NCBI RefSeq assembly: GCF_000003815.2
Contig: NC_049994.1
Span: forward strand, 15,932,489-15,994,488
Origin: Branchiostoma floridae
Taxonomy: Eukaryota; Chordata; Leptocardii; Amphioxiformes; Branchiostomatidae
Direction: 5' to 3'
DNA length: 62,000 nucleotides
In this document: piece after piece, positions 56,301 to 62,000 of the stretch
How positions within the stretch are numbered: position 1 is the first letter of the stretch
Layout of the letters: every line of letters begins with the position of its first letter
The notes under the pieces: generated by a model
Told to the model about the DNA's origin: nothing
Seen by the model: the letters and a program-made list of their open reading frames with translations, nothing else
Database searches by the model: none
Translations under genes and position numbers: made by a program

Positions 56301-57204
56301 ATTAATAGCTCTCATACTAAATAATGACAAACCAAAAAATGTATCAATGGAAATAACATTCAACTTCTATCTGTGAAATTGTCTTGGCTTCTTTTTGGTT
56401 CAACCCCAGGTTTGTAACTCACAGGGTGCATAGAACATGACAAGGTCGTGTTTCCTGGGACTTGCAGTATTTTGGTCATGTCACAAGAGCAAGTACATGT
56501 AACATGACCACTCGTATACTAGTATTCCAAGGTTCATTAACGGTAAAGAGAAGCTGTGGGGCGATGACATCCGAGAATGGTAGGGTACCTCACTGACAGA
56601 GTGCGCCAGAAACCTAAGAAAATGGAAGAAGCTGATCCTGGATGCCACCATAGTCCCCAACCTTCAGGCATGAGGATGGGACTAGGTAAAGGTAAAGTAA
56701 TCTCCAAGTAGATCCTACATTAGCATAAGATAGTATCAAAAGCTGCCAGAGGAGTGAAGCCAACCTAGAAGTGTGTTGGCTGATGACTCCCTTTGGCCAG
56801 CTGTACAGTTGATATCATCAAATGCCACTGGTAAATCTGCTTGGAGATTAACGGTAAGGGTAACTTACATGGTGCGTAGAACATGACCAGGGAGGTTTTC
56901 TCCTACCACTCACATTCTACAAGGGTCCAAGAACTGACAGAGTGAACCCACAGAGACAGAAACCTTAGGCTACAACTGGACTGAAAGAAGCTGATACTGG
57001 ATGCCACCAAATTTCTGACTATCAGGCATGAGAATGACTATAGGCAAAGGTAAAGGAAACTTACATGGAGCGTAAAACATGACCAGGGCATGTTTCCTCC
57101 TCTTCAGCTGAGACTTAAAGTCCTCGTCCCCGAGGTGAACGACCTCACTCTCCACATCCTGCCAAGGCTGCTCGGGGGGAGGGGGAGGGGGCGGCTCCTT
57201 CGGA
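40586..57204 (-). CDS. PDIA5-like multi-thioredoxin protein disulfide isomerase (3' part of gene)
   Basis: An ER-lumen thiol-disulfide oxidoreductase that makes, breaks or reshuffles disulfides in secretory proteins. Twenty-two exons with consistent GT/AG borders encode seven thioredoxin-like domains. Six have WCGHC active sites; the last has none. The protein ends KTEL. Proline-rich linkers ([10 protein letters not shown]) before each domain and the MFYAPWCGHCK core are as in vertebrate PDIA5, which has one non-catalytic and three catalytic domains in the human protein, so this gene is greatly expanded. Supported exons: 57065-57204, 56210-56280, 55704-55832, 54875-55061, 54284-54351, 53676-53757, 53165-53177, 52668-52736, 51432-51571, 50774-50936, 50375-50443, 49571-49707, 48904-49066, 47843-47923, 46953-47058, 46278-46446, 44974-45136, 44307-44375, 43246-43385, 42467-42629, 42026-42094, 41202-41340 and the last, 40586-40758. 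The exon at 57204 begins with an acceptor, so more exons lie upstream. Confidence 0.93.
40915..41125 (-). repeat. ACCTGCA-rich hAT-like repeat, partial copy
   Basis: On the minus strand it starts with GAGCTCAAAATACCACCTGC, as at 170, and runs through AACCTGCACTGGTCCATGTA twice, so it contains an internal duplication. It lies in an intron of the isomerase gene between domain 7's two exons. Confidence 0.7.
41539..41583 (-). CDS. Candidate linker exon before domain 7
   Basis: CATCCAG then an open stretch encoding [14 protein letters not shown] and AAG-GTGAAA resembles another charged linker exon. Its entry phase (0) does not fit the phase-2 end of exon 42026-42094, so either a further exon is missed or this is not an exon. 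Confidence 0.3.
42026..43385 (-). CDS. PDIA5-like thioredoxin domain 6 exons
   Basis: Exon 43246-43385 (140 bp) encodes [23 protein letters not shown] and [10 protein letters not shown]. Exon 42467-42629 (163 bp) encodes [28 protein letters not shown] and [12 protein letters not shown]. Exon 42026-42094 (69 bp) encodes [20 protein letters not shown]. It is the closest relative of domain 3 ([11 protein letters not shown], MKPAYQ-AAE-L, NG...YNKGR), suggesting that those two arose by a later triplet duplication. Confidence 0.92.
42247..42352. repeat. Interspersed repeat shared with 1768-1862
   Basis: Intronic copy: CATCCAGGTTAGCAATATTC through GTGACATCCATCACTCTTCT and TCAGCATCACTA. Confidence 0.6.
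42746..42965. mobile_element. Long-armed palindromic MITE in isomerase intron
   Basis: AAAGCATAACCTTGTTGGCG continues for about 60 bp to CCCAGTTTAGATT and recurs inverted to 42965 with few mismatches. It sits between exons of domain 6 and accounts for the open frame that appears to extend the 42467-42629 exon. Confidence 0.85.
43445..43650. mobile_element. MITE, GTTCACCTTTATCC family
   Basis: Intronic copy, GTTCACCTTTATCCATGGGG to GTGAACTAGCGGATAAAGG, with the subterminal GATATCAAGTCGACGACGGA shared with 38262-38475. Confidence 0.6.
44307..46446 (-). CDS. PDIA5-like thioredoxin domain 5 exons
   Basis: Exon 46278-46446 encodes an acidic linker, [18 protein letters not shown] and [10 protein letters not shown]. 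Exon 44974-45136 encodes [28 protein letters not shown] and [12 protein letters not shown]. Exon 44307-44375 encodes [20 protein letters not shown]. The middle and last exons have the standard 163 and 69 bp. Confidence 0.92.
45198..45420. mobile_element. MITE, GTTCACCTTTATCC family
   Basis: Intronic copy: CTTCACCTTTTTCCATTGGG to TTTTGGATAAAGGTTAACTA. Confidence 0.55.
45640..46011. mobile_element. MITE, TAAGGCCACACCAATTT family, best copy
   Basis: Ends TAAGGCCACACCAATTTAAT and the exact inverse, with arms of more than 30 bp (through CTTGGTTCACGG). Intronic to the isomerase gene, between domain 5 exons. Confidence 0.9.
46953..47058 (-). CDS. PDIA5-like charged linker exon
   Basis: A 106-bp exon between domains 4 and 5 encodes a Lys/Glu-rich low-complexity linker ([20 protein letters not shown] and similar). 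The borders TTTCAG and GTACAC keep the frame between the phase-2 and phase-0 neighbours. It probably acts as a flexible spacer between two thioredoxin blocks. Confidence 0.8.
47843..49707 (-). CDS. PDIA5-like thioredoxin domain 4 exons
   Basis: Exon 49571-49707 encodes [13 protein letters not shown] and VVHLTDATF. Exon 48904-49066 encodes [21 protein letters not shown] and [13 protein letters not shown]. Exon 47843-47923 encodes [20 protein letters not shown] followed by a longer tail LNSLPKP. The AAVDC and SCK cysteines resemble domain 1, not domains 3, 5 and 6. Confidence 0.91.
48331..48495 (+). repeat. tRNA-derived SINE, copy 4
   Basis: Starts TGTAACAGTGGGCGGTTTAA; B-box region GGATTCAATCCCGGG (one change from consensus); ends CTTCTCGCCCCTCT. 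It lies in the intron between domain 4 exons, antisense to the gene. Confidence 0.65.
48657..48892 (+). repeat. Short direct repeat, two copies
   Basis: GCCGTTGGGGATCAGGCGTA plus GGAGGATG at about 48658 recurs as GCCGTTGGGGACCGGGCGTT plus AGGAGGATG at about 48863, both in the isomerase intron. Confidence 0.6.
49885..49928 (-). pseudogene. Relic copy of the domain 4 linker exon start
   Basis: On the minus strand TTTTTGCAG is followed by CCCGAAGGACACCCCACCCC and an in-frame [10 protein letters not shown] then a stop. It matches the first ~45 bp of exon 49571-49707 including its acceptor, 178 bp upstream of that exon. Confidence 0.85.
50375..51571 (-). CDS. PDIA5-like thioredoxin domain 3 exons
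   Basis: Exon 51432-51571 (140 bp) encodes [23 protein letters not shown] and [10 protein letters not shown]. Exon 50774-50936 (163 bp) encodes [21 protein letters not shown] and [12 protein letters not shown]. Exon 50375-50443 (69 bp) encodes [20 protein letters not shown]. This 140/163/69-bp triplet with phases 1, 2, 2 is the basic repeating unit of the gene. Confidence 0.92.
51362..51402 (-). pseudogene. Relic copy of the domain 3 MFYAP exon end
   Basis: On the minus strand it reads [12 protein letters not shown] followed by a GTAAGT-type donor, matching the 3' end of exon 51432-51571 some 60 bp away. The 5' part of the exon is gone. Confidence 0.8.
51994..52364. mobile_element. hAT-type MITE with perfect 8-bp TSD, copy 2
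   Basis: Same CAGGGCTCTAGCCAGC/inverse ends as 11832-12172. Perfect target duplication CCTACAAA at 51986-51993 and 52365-52372. It is inserted in the isomerase intron between domains 2 and 3. Confidence 0.92.
52668..55061 (-). CDS. PDIA5-like thioredoxin domain 2 exons, including a 13-nt microexon
   Basis: Exon 54875-55061 encodes [11 protein letters not shown], a proline linker and VVHLHDNTF...VLVMFYAP. Exon 54284-54351 completes [12 protein letters not shown]. Exon 53676-53757 encodes VLAAVDATV and YDITGFPT. A 13-nt exon at 53165-53177 supplies L-K-H-F-K across its borders. Exon 52668-52736 encodes [12 protein letters not shown] and VEFMKK. In domains 3 to 6 the middle part is a single 163-bp exon, so here it is split into three. 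Confidence 0.88.
54520..54580 (-). pseudogene. Relic copy of the domain 2 MFYAP exon end with its intron flank
   Basis: AAGAAGAATTTTGAGTGTTG plus ACTCAAACTTACAGGGTGCATAG parallels 54848-54885 (flank, donor and YAP codons of exon 54875-55061), but the codons upstream of the donor are not open beyond a few residues. Confidence 0.75.
55118..55216 (-). pseudogene. Relic copy of the domain 2 exon start
   Basis: On the minus strand GTCTAG precedes [20 protein letters not shown] and [10 protein letters not shown], copying the first half of exon 54875-55061 about 100 bp upstream of it. The thioredoxin strand and donor are absent, so splicing into it would not make a working domain. Confidence 0.9.
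55306..55552. mobile_element. MITE, TAAGGCCACACCAATTT family, diverged copy
   Basis: ACCAATTTGATTTGTTGGTT at the left and AAACTGGTGTGGCCTTAG at the right; the left terminal GGCCAC is lost. The internal TTTTTCCAGTTAAG matches the copy at 4471-5199. Confidence 0.65.
55704..57204 (-). CDS. PDIA5-like thioredoxin domain 1 exons
   Basis: Exon 57065-57204 encodes a proline-rich linker, VVHLGDEDF and HALVMFYAP plus the first base of Trp. Exon 56210-56280 supplies the rest of [12 protein letters not shown]. Exon 55704-55832 encodes [21 protein letters not shown] and a YEGGRE end. The domain continues into the next exon with EADFVAFM. The splicing phases join cleanly (1, 0, 0). Its sequence is closest in style to the third catalytic domain of vertebrate PDIA5 (PHF, AAVDC), though that one reads CPHC. 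Confidence 0.9.
56423..56465 (-). pseudogene. Relic copy of the domain 1 MFYAP exon end (a)
   Basis: The minus strand reads [10 protein letters not shown] followed by a GTGAGT-type donor, similar to the end of exon 57065-57204. The downstream ~250 bp also parallel the flank of the second relic (AAGAAGCTGAT, CTGGATGCCACCA, CAGGCATGAG). Confidence 0.75.
56698..56853. mobile_element. MITE, CTCCAAGCAGA family, copy in isomerase intron
   Basis: GTAATCTCCAAGTAGATCCT to AAATCTGCTTGGAGATTA, with subterminal TAGCATAAGATAGTATC as in the other members. Confidence 0.75.
56870..56912 (-). pseudogene. Relic copy of the domain 1 MFYAP exon end (b)
   Basis: The minus strand reads [11 protein letters not shown] with an intact GTAAGT donor. 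It lies 195 bp from the genuine exon end at 57065 and shares its 3' flank (CTGATACTGGATGCCACCA, CAGGCATGAG). Confidence 0.78.
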
Positions 57205-57368
57205 CTGGGGGGAGAAGAGAAGGTTTGTTTGTTTGTTTTATTTGGATATCCATTAGTGTTATAATAGGAAGTTTCACACTTCATTCTTTATATTCTAGTC
57301 TCATTCACAAAAGATCACAAATACAGTTTATATTCATTTCTAAATACAGAAACTTTAATTTCCTCATT

Positions 57369-57588
57369 ACCTTTTTCCCCCTGATCAATGCTCAGTGTGA
57401 CTCTTTGTCACCTACCAGTTCGTGTTTTTATTTTTCTGACAGGTGTTTGTTGTACAGGTATGTGCGACCCAGATTTCCATAATTTTAGCCTCAGGCAGTA
57501 ACCTGTTCTGTTCAAACAAAGCCCCAGCAGAACAGGTTTCTACATTGGAGGGATTACTACATGTACACACAGTTGAGAGGACAACAAA
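57369..57588 (+). promoter_or_regulatory. Upstream region / 5' UTR of first TRIM gene
   Basis: About 220 bp (GCTCAGTGTGACTCTTTGTC, TGTACAGGTATGTGC, CCTCAGGCAGTAACCTGTTC, CAAACAAAG) are repeated before the second TRIM gene at 60083-60315. TTGTACAG could be an acceptor for a 5' UTR exon. The shared block shows that the duplication included regulatory sequence. Confidence 0.55.
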
Positions 57589-59457
57589 ATGGCAGCTGCA
57601 CCATCAACTTTGGTAACACAAATTCGTGAAGAACTGTCCTGCAGCATCTGCCTGGAGCTGTTCACCAGGCCCAAGGTGCTGCCATGTCAGCACACCTTCT
57701 GTCAGGACTGTCTACAGGACCATGCAGGGAGGGGAGGGGCCTTCCAGTGCCCAAACTGTCGTCAGGAGGGCAGGCTACCACCCCAGGGGGTCACAGATTT
57801 ACCAGAGAACCATCTGGTAATAAGTCTGTGTGAGAGGCTGCAAAACCAGGCTACACTGTCAGGGGAGACAAGGGAACAATCCAAGTCTGGAAACAGGTGC
57901 AGCTTTCACCCCTCTGAGGTACTCAAAGTTTACTGTAAACAATGTCAGATTCCAGTTTGTGATCTGTGTTTAGAACAGGCTCATGATGATCATCGATCAA
58001 CAACCATCAAAAAAGCTGCACAGGAAAGGAGGTTAACAGTCCAGGAATTAATAAATGAGGGCAAGAGCATTCTGGAAAGATACACAAGCTTCTCTAGCAT
58101 TCTAAGCAATAAAGACAAAAGCCTGAATGAACTGAGACAGCAGAGAGACAACAGCATCATTCAGGCCTACAACCAAATGATGCAGAAACTCACGCAGAGA
58201 AAAGATCACCTCTTGTCTGAATCACAACAAAGTCACAAAGAAAACTGGGACAGAGTCATGAATGAAAGGGGCAGAGTGTTGGCAGATATCAATGAGCTGT
58301 TTGCTGCCTGTCATCGAGCAGAACAAGAACTGCAGCTGGGATGCGTCGAGATTCTCAGTCAGCAAACTACTTTGACAGAGGTGGTAGGAAAGTACAGAGG
58401 AAAAGCAGCACCAACTCCTGTACAAACCCAGCCTGCTGTCTTTCAGCCCACAGACACCTCAGTGCCATTATTGGGACATGTGACAGTCCAGACTCTCCCA
58501 TCTGCACCAATCCCAGAAGTGCCTGTACCAATCCCAGCAGCACCTGCATCTAGTAATGATGTAACAGGGGGCACAGGTCATCACCATGGTCACCAAAGAC
58601 AAGCAGAGGATCAGGTGAAATTTGGTGAAGGGGGGTCGGGTACCGGACAGTTTTCGTATCCATTTGGTGTTACAGTGTCAGATGAAGGAGAGATCTTTGT
58701 AGCAGACTGGGGGAACAAGAGAATCCAAGTCTTTACCCTGCAGGGAACATTTGTGAGACAGTTTCCAACAATTGTGCTAGGTGGAGGAGATACAAAACCA
58801 CGTGATGTGGCCATAGATAGGGAGGGAAACCTGTGGGTGGTGGTGAGGGACATAGAAGATTCTGATAAGTTTGCTGTGCAGTACAACAAACATGGGAGGG
58901 TGCTGAGGCAGTTTGATCTTCAGAACACAGGGTGGTACGGAGGAGTTACCGTGGACACCAGGAGGAACCACATCCTCATCACATTCACACAAATCAAACC
59001 AGGAAAGTGTGGATACTGGGACAAACCACATGGTGAAGTTTTGGTGTTCAGGCCAGATGGGACACTAGTGAGAACTGTGGGTCAGCAGCAGGGGATGAAG
59101 TTCCCATGGTGCATCACTGTGGATGGGGAAGGGAACATTCTTGTGTCAGACATCTATGAGTTTAACTGTGTCTTTGTGTACAACGAGACTGGAATTTTTC
59201 TGTTCCAGTTTGGACATAGGGGAAGTTTTGAAGGCCAGCTGTATAATCCCCATGGCATCTGTACAGACAGGGCAGGAAACATCATTGTGGCAGACAGGGG
59301 AAACAGGCGTGTGGAGATGTTTGACAAGAGAGGAAAATTCCTCAAACACATCGCTACAGACATGCGGAGGCCATGGGCTGTTGCCATGGCAACACAGGGA
59401 CAGCTGGTAGTGACTGATTATGAGAAACACACAGTCTCCATATTTCACACCTACTAG
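57589..59457 (+). CDS. TRIM-NHL protein (RING, B-box 2, coiled coil, NHL), gene 1
   Basis: A predicted RING-type E3 ubiquitin ligase of 622 residues in a single exon. RING C3HC4: C18, C21, C33, H35, C38, C41, C54, C57. The B-box 2 is near residues 104-142 (CSFHPSEVLKVYCKQC, CDLCLEQAHDDH). An acidic/Gln-rich coiled coil spans about 145-265. A Pro-rich linker and His-rich spacer run to about 340. Then come NHL repeats forming a beta-propeller (VTVSDEGEIFVADWGNKRIQVF, GEGNILVSDI, AGNIIVADRGNRRVEMF). There is no filamin domain, unlike TRIM2/3/71. NHL propellers bind RNA or protein. A polyA signal AATAAA is at 59701-59706. The start is supported by conservation with gene 2. Which vertebrate TRIM it corresponds to is unclear; amphioxus-type genomes have many such lineage-specific copies. 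Confidence 0.95.
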   Translation: MAAAPSTLVTQIREELSCSICLELFTRPKVLPCQHTFCQDCLQDHAGRGGAFQCPNCRQEGRLPPQGVTDLPENHLVISLCERLQNQATLSGETREQSKSGNRCSFHPSEVLKVYCKQCQIPVCDLCLEQAHDDHRSTTIKKAAQERRLTVQELINEGKSILERYTSFSSILSNKDKSLNELRQQRDNSIIQAYNQMMQKLTQRKDHLLSESQQSHKENWDRVMNERGRVLADINELFAACHRAEQELQLGCVEILSQQTTLTEVVGKYRGKAAPTPVQTQPAVFQPTDTSVPLLGHVTVQTLPSAPIPEVPVPIPAAPASSNDVTGGTGHHHGHQRQAEDQVKFGEGGSGTGQFSYPFGVTVSDEGEIFVADWGNKRIQVFTLQGTFVRQFPTIVLGGGDTKPRDVAIDREGNLWVVVRDIEDSDKFAVQYNKHGRVLRQFDLQNTGWYGGVTVDTRRNHILITFTQIKPGKCGYWDKPHGEVLVFRPDGTLVRTVGQQQGMKFPWCITVDGEGNILVSDIYEFNCVFVYNETGIFLFQFGHRGSFEGQLYNPHGICTDRAGNIIVADRGNRRVEMFDKRGKFLKHIATDMRRPWAVAMATQGQLVVTDYEKHTVSIFHTY

Positions 59458-60315
59458 TACTGTACTGTACCACACAGCAGTCTCACTGCTATAAACTTTA
59501 GATTTATAAATTAAGAAACACTTTTGTAGACAAAGCAAATTCAAGTGACTTGTCCTATTACTAGTAGTTTATGCGGTAGGCCATGTGTTGATAATAATGA
59601 TACTGGTTTGCACAATATTATATAGTTGATATTGTCTTTGGTGTGTGGAGGGTAACTTGAAAACGTGATATACATTGTACAACTATCTAAATTCAAACAA
59701 AATAAAAGAAATATCCCTTGCATATTGTGATCATTCTTGATATCAAATCTTACTTTGCTGAAATGTAGATGAAGACTGGAGGTAAAGATTAGGGATTAGC
59801 TTGTAAGTTTGGTAAGCGGGTTTGATTTTGACGCCATGAAACAGTAGTTGTATTCAACTTTTTTTAAGTTTTGAGGAATACTTTCTTTTCAAATACTATT
59901 ATACAATACTAATTAAATCAAATGTTCTATAGTAGCATTTGGTCTTGTCAGGTCAATAATGATATGACTGAAATATGTCATGGAGCTTGTATATCAGAGT
60001 GTGTGTGTGTGTGTGTGTATTTGAGTCGTTGTTCTACACTTATTGTTTAAACATGCTCTCTTCCTTTTATCTGGATACAACAAAACAGTTTGGCCCTTAG
60101 ATCAACATTCAGTGTGACTCTTTGTCACCTACCACTTTGTTTTTCTTTATCATGACAACAAATTGCCAGGCAGGTGTTTTCTTTTACAGGTATGTGCAAC
60201 CCAGATTTGCACAATTTTTAGCCTCAGGCAGTAACCTGTTCTGTTCAAACAAAGACCCAGCAGAACTGGTTTCTGACTTGGAAGGCTTACTACACAAAGC
60301 TGGGAGGACAACAAA
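59458..60315 (+). other. Intergenic DNA between TRIM genes
   Basis: Holds the gene 1 3' UTR and its polyA signal (59701), a GT microsatellite at about 60000-60019, and from 60083 the duplicate of the gene 1 upstream block. No other gene seen, and no isomerase exon on the minus strand. Confidence 0.6.
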
Positions 60316-62000
60316 ATGGCGGCTGCACCATCAACTTTGGTAACACAAATCCGTGAAGAACTGTCCAGCAGCATCTGCTTGGAGCTGTTCACCAGGCCCA
60401 AGGTGCTGCCCTGTCAGCACACCTTTTGTCAGGACTGTCTCCAGCACTTTGAAGGAAGGGAGGGGGCCTTCCAGTGCCCAAACTGTCGTCAGGAGAGTAA
60501 GCTTTCACCCCAAGGGGTCGCAGGTTTGCCAGAGAACCATCTGGTAAAAAGTCTGTGTGAGAGGCTGCAAAACCAGGCTACACTGTCAGGGGAGACAAGG
60601 GAACAACCCCAGTCTGGAAACAGGTGCAGCTTTCACCCCTCTGAGGTACTCAAAGTTTACTGTAAACAATGTCAGATTCCAGTTTGTGATCTGTGTTTAG
60701 AGCAGGCTCATGATGATCATTGCACAACAACCATCAAAAAAGCTGCACAGGAAAGGAGATCTACAGTCCAGGGATTGATAGACGAGGGCAAAAGTATTCT
60801 GGAAAGTTACTTAAGCTTTCCTAGAAGTCTTAGGGAAGAAGAGAAAAGCCTGAATGAACAGAAACAGCAGAGAGACAACAGCATCATTCAGGCCTACAAC
60901 CAAATGGTGCAGAAACTCACAGAGAGAAAAGATCACCTCTTGTCTGAATCACAACAAAGTCACAAAGACAATAGGGACAGAGTAATGAATGAAAGAGACA
61001 GAGTGTTGGCAGATATCAATGAGCTGTCTGCTGCCTGTGATCGAGCAGAACAAGAACTGCAGCTGGGATGGGTTGAGATTCTCAGTCAGGAAACCGCTTT
61101 GACAGAGGTGGTAGGAAAGTACAGAGGAAAAGCAGCACCAACTCCTGTACAAACCCAGCCTGCTGTCTTTCAGCCCACAGACACCCGAGTGCCAGTATTG
61201 GGACATGTGAGGATTCAGTCTCTACCATCTGCACCAATCCCAGTGGCACCTGCACCAATCTCAGCAGCACCTGCACCAATGTCAGCAGCACCTGCACCAA
61301 TCTCAGCAGCACCTACACCCGTCTCAGCAGCACCTGCACCAGTCTCAGCAGCACCTGCACCAATGTCAGCAGCACCTGCACCAATGTCAGCAGCACCTGC
61401 ACCAACCTCAGCAGCACCTGCACCAGTCTCAGCAGCACCTGCACCAGTCTCAGCAGCACCTGCACCAATCCCAGCAGCACCTGCTCCAGTCTCAGCAGCA
61501 CCTGCACCAGTCTCAGCAGCACCTGCACCAATGTCAGCAGCACCTGCACCAGTCTCAGCAGCACCTGCACCAATGTCAGCAGCACCTGCACAAATCTCAT
61601 CAGCACCTGCACCAACCTCAGCAGCACCTACACCAATCTCATCAGCAACTGCACAAATCTCATCAGCACCTGCGCCAATCTCAGCAGCACCTGCGCCAAT
61701 CCCAGCAGCACCTGCATCTAGTAATGATGCAACAGGGGGCACAGCTCATCACCATGGCAACCAAAGACAAGGGAAGGATCTGGCTCAGAGGGTGATATTT
61801 GGTGAAGGGGGATCGGGAACGAAACAGTTTTGGTATCCAGTTGGTGTTACGGTGTCAGATGAAGGGCAGATCTTTGTAGCAGACTGGGGAAACAAGAGAA
61901 TCCAAGTCTTCACCCTGCAGGGAGCATTTGTGAGACAGTTTCCAACAGTCGTGGCAGGTGGACAGAAGATGGACCTATATGACGTGGCCATGGACGGGGT
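60316..62000 (+). CDS. TRIM-NHL protein, gene 2 (runs off the window; RING ligand lost)
   Basis: The frame from ATG 60316 stays open to the end of the window (561 full codons). It is a close paralogue of gene 1: RING region, B-box 2 (CSFHPSEVLKVYCKQC), coiled coil, linker and the start of the NHL propeller (VADWGNKRIQVF). At RING position 18 the codon TGC of gene 1 is AGC here (SSSIC instead of SCSIC), removing the first zinc ligand; the other seven are present. The linker contains about 22 heptapeptide repeats (APAPxSA) absent from gene 1. It may have lost or changed ligase activity while keeping oligomerisation and NHL binding. Confidence 0.92.
   Translation, partial: MAAAPSTLVTQIREELSSSICLELFTRPKVLPCQHTFCQDCLQHFEGREGAFQCPNCRQESKLSPQGVAGLPENHLVKSLCERLQNQATLSGETREQPQSGNRCSFHPSEVLKVYCKQCQIPVCDLCLEQAHDDHCTTTIKKAAQERRSTVQGLIDEGKSILESYLSFPRSLREEEKSLNEQKQQRDNSIIQAYNQMVQKLTERKDHLLSESQQSHKDNRDRVMNERDRVLADINELSAACDRAEQELQLGWVEILSQETALTEVVGKYRGKAAPTPVQTQPAVFQPTDTRVPVLGHVRIQSLPSAPIPVAPAPISAAPAPMSAAPAPISAAPTPVSAAPAPVSAAPAPMSAAPAPMSAAPAPTSAAPAPVSAAPAPVSAAPAPIPAAPAPVSAAPAPVSAAPAPMSAAPAPVSAAPAPMSAAPAQISSAPAPTSAAPTPISSATAQISSAPAPISAAPAPIPAAPASSNDATGGTAHHHGNQRQGKDLAQRVIFGEGGSGTKQFWYPVGVTVSDEGQIFVADWGNKRIQVFTLQGAFVRQFPTVVAGGQKMDLYDVAMDG
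61228..61716 (+). repeat. In-frame 21-bp coding minisatellite of TRIM gene 2
   Basis: Units of GCACCTGCACCAATGTCAGCA type repeat about 22 times and encode A-P-A-P-(I/M/V/T)-S-A heptads. Variants differ mainly at the fifth residue (Ile, Met, Val, Thr), and a few units carry changes such as GCAACTGCACAAATCTCATC. The long open frame on the opposite strand is its shadow. Confidence 0.95.

Noticed and set aside
61215-61742. 175-codon Gly/Ala-rich frame on the minus strand
   Set aside because: Shadow of the in-frame 21-bp minisatellite of TRIM gene 2.

Overview
The window is 62 kb of an animal nuclear genome. It has spliced genes with GT/AG introns, TRIM-NHL genes, several LINEs and a very dense load of small palindromic DNA transposons (MITEs). 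The gene content (PPP1R2, a PDIA5-like protein, TRIM-NHL) and repeat style suggest an invertebrate deuterostome, most likely a cephalochordate (Branchiostoma). That identification is my inference and not a database result. There is one 100-N assembly gap (8985-9084).

Layout. 1-6.1 kb: repeats only, plus a possible 3' UTR with a polyA signal near 5.75 kb. 6.37-8.18 kb (+): the last three coding exons of a protein phosphatase 1 inhibitor-2 gene (PPP1R2), whose second exon is preceded by a minisatellite carrying repeated copies of its own splice acceptor. 8.2-14.75 kb: no gene; many MITEs, some with perfect target-site duplications (TSDs). 14.75-27.74 kb: a LINE complex. A 5'-truncated copy of a Tx1/L1-like element abuts head-to-tail a long copy (possible 5' UTR from 17.0 kb, ORF1 from 19.4 kb, ORF2 24.2-27.7 kb). 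ORF1 of the long copy is split by a CR1/L2-like LINE at about 21.03-24.02 kb. 27.74-34.84 kb: no recognisable gene; accessory DNA with tRNA-derived SINEs, strong palindromes and five copies of one 14-15-mer. 34.84-36.57 kb: a second copy of the 1.73-kb hairpin-rich unit found at 17.0-18.7 kb. 36.6-40.6 kb: MITEs only.

40.59-57.20 kb (-): a large PDIA5-like protein disulfide isomerase gene. Twenty-two supported exons encode six complete CGHC thioredoxin domains and a seventh domain that has lost its CxxC. The protein ends in KTEL, a KDEL-type ER retrieval signal. Every CGHC domain has an intron at the same place, inside the Trp codon of WCGHC. Decayed copies of these exons lie beside the first four domains. 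The 5' end (signal peptide) is not in view.

57.59-62.0 kb (+): two tandem intronless TRIM-NHL genes. The first is intact. The second runs off the window, has lost the first RING zinc ligand (Cys18 to Ser) and carries a long in-frame 21-bp minisatellite. They may sit inside an upstream intron of the isomerase gene.

How it fits together: the three host genes have unrelated roles (PP1 control, ER oxidative folding, ubiquitin/RNA-type TRIM function). What they share is local duplication: of splice-site segments, of exon triplets, and of whole genes. The points most worth a second look are the expanded isomerase with its exon relics, the five-hairpin array at the start of the 1.73-kb repeat, and the 14-mer cluster in the accessory region.
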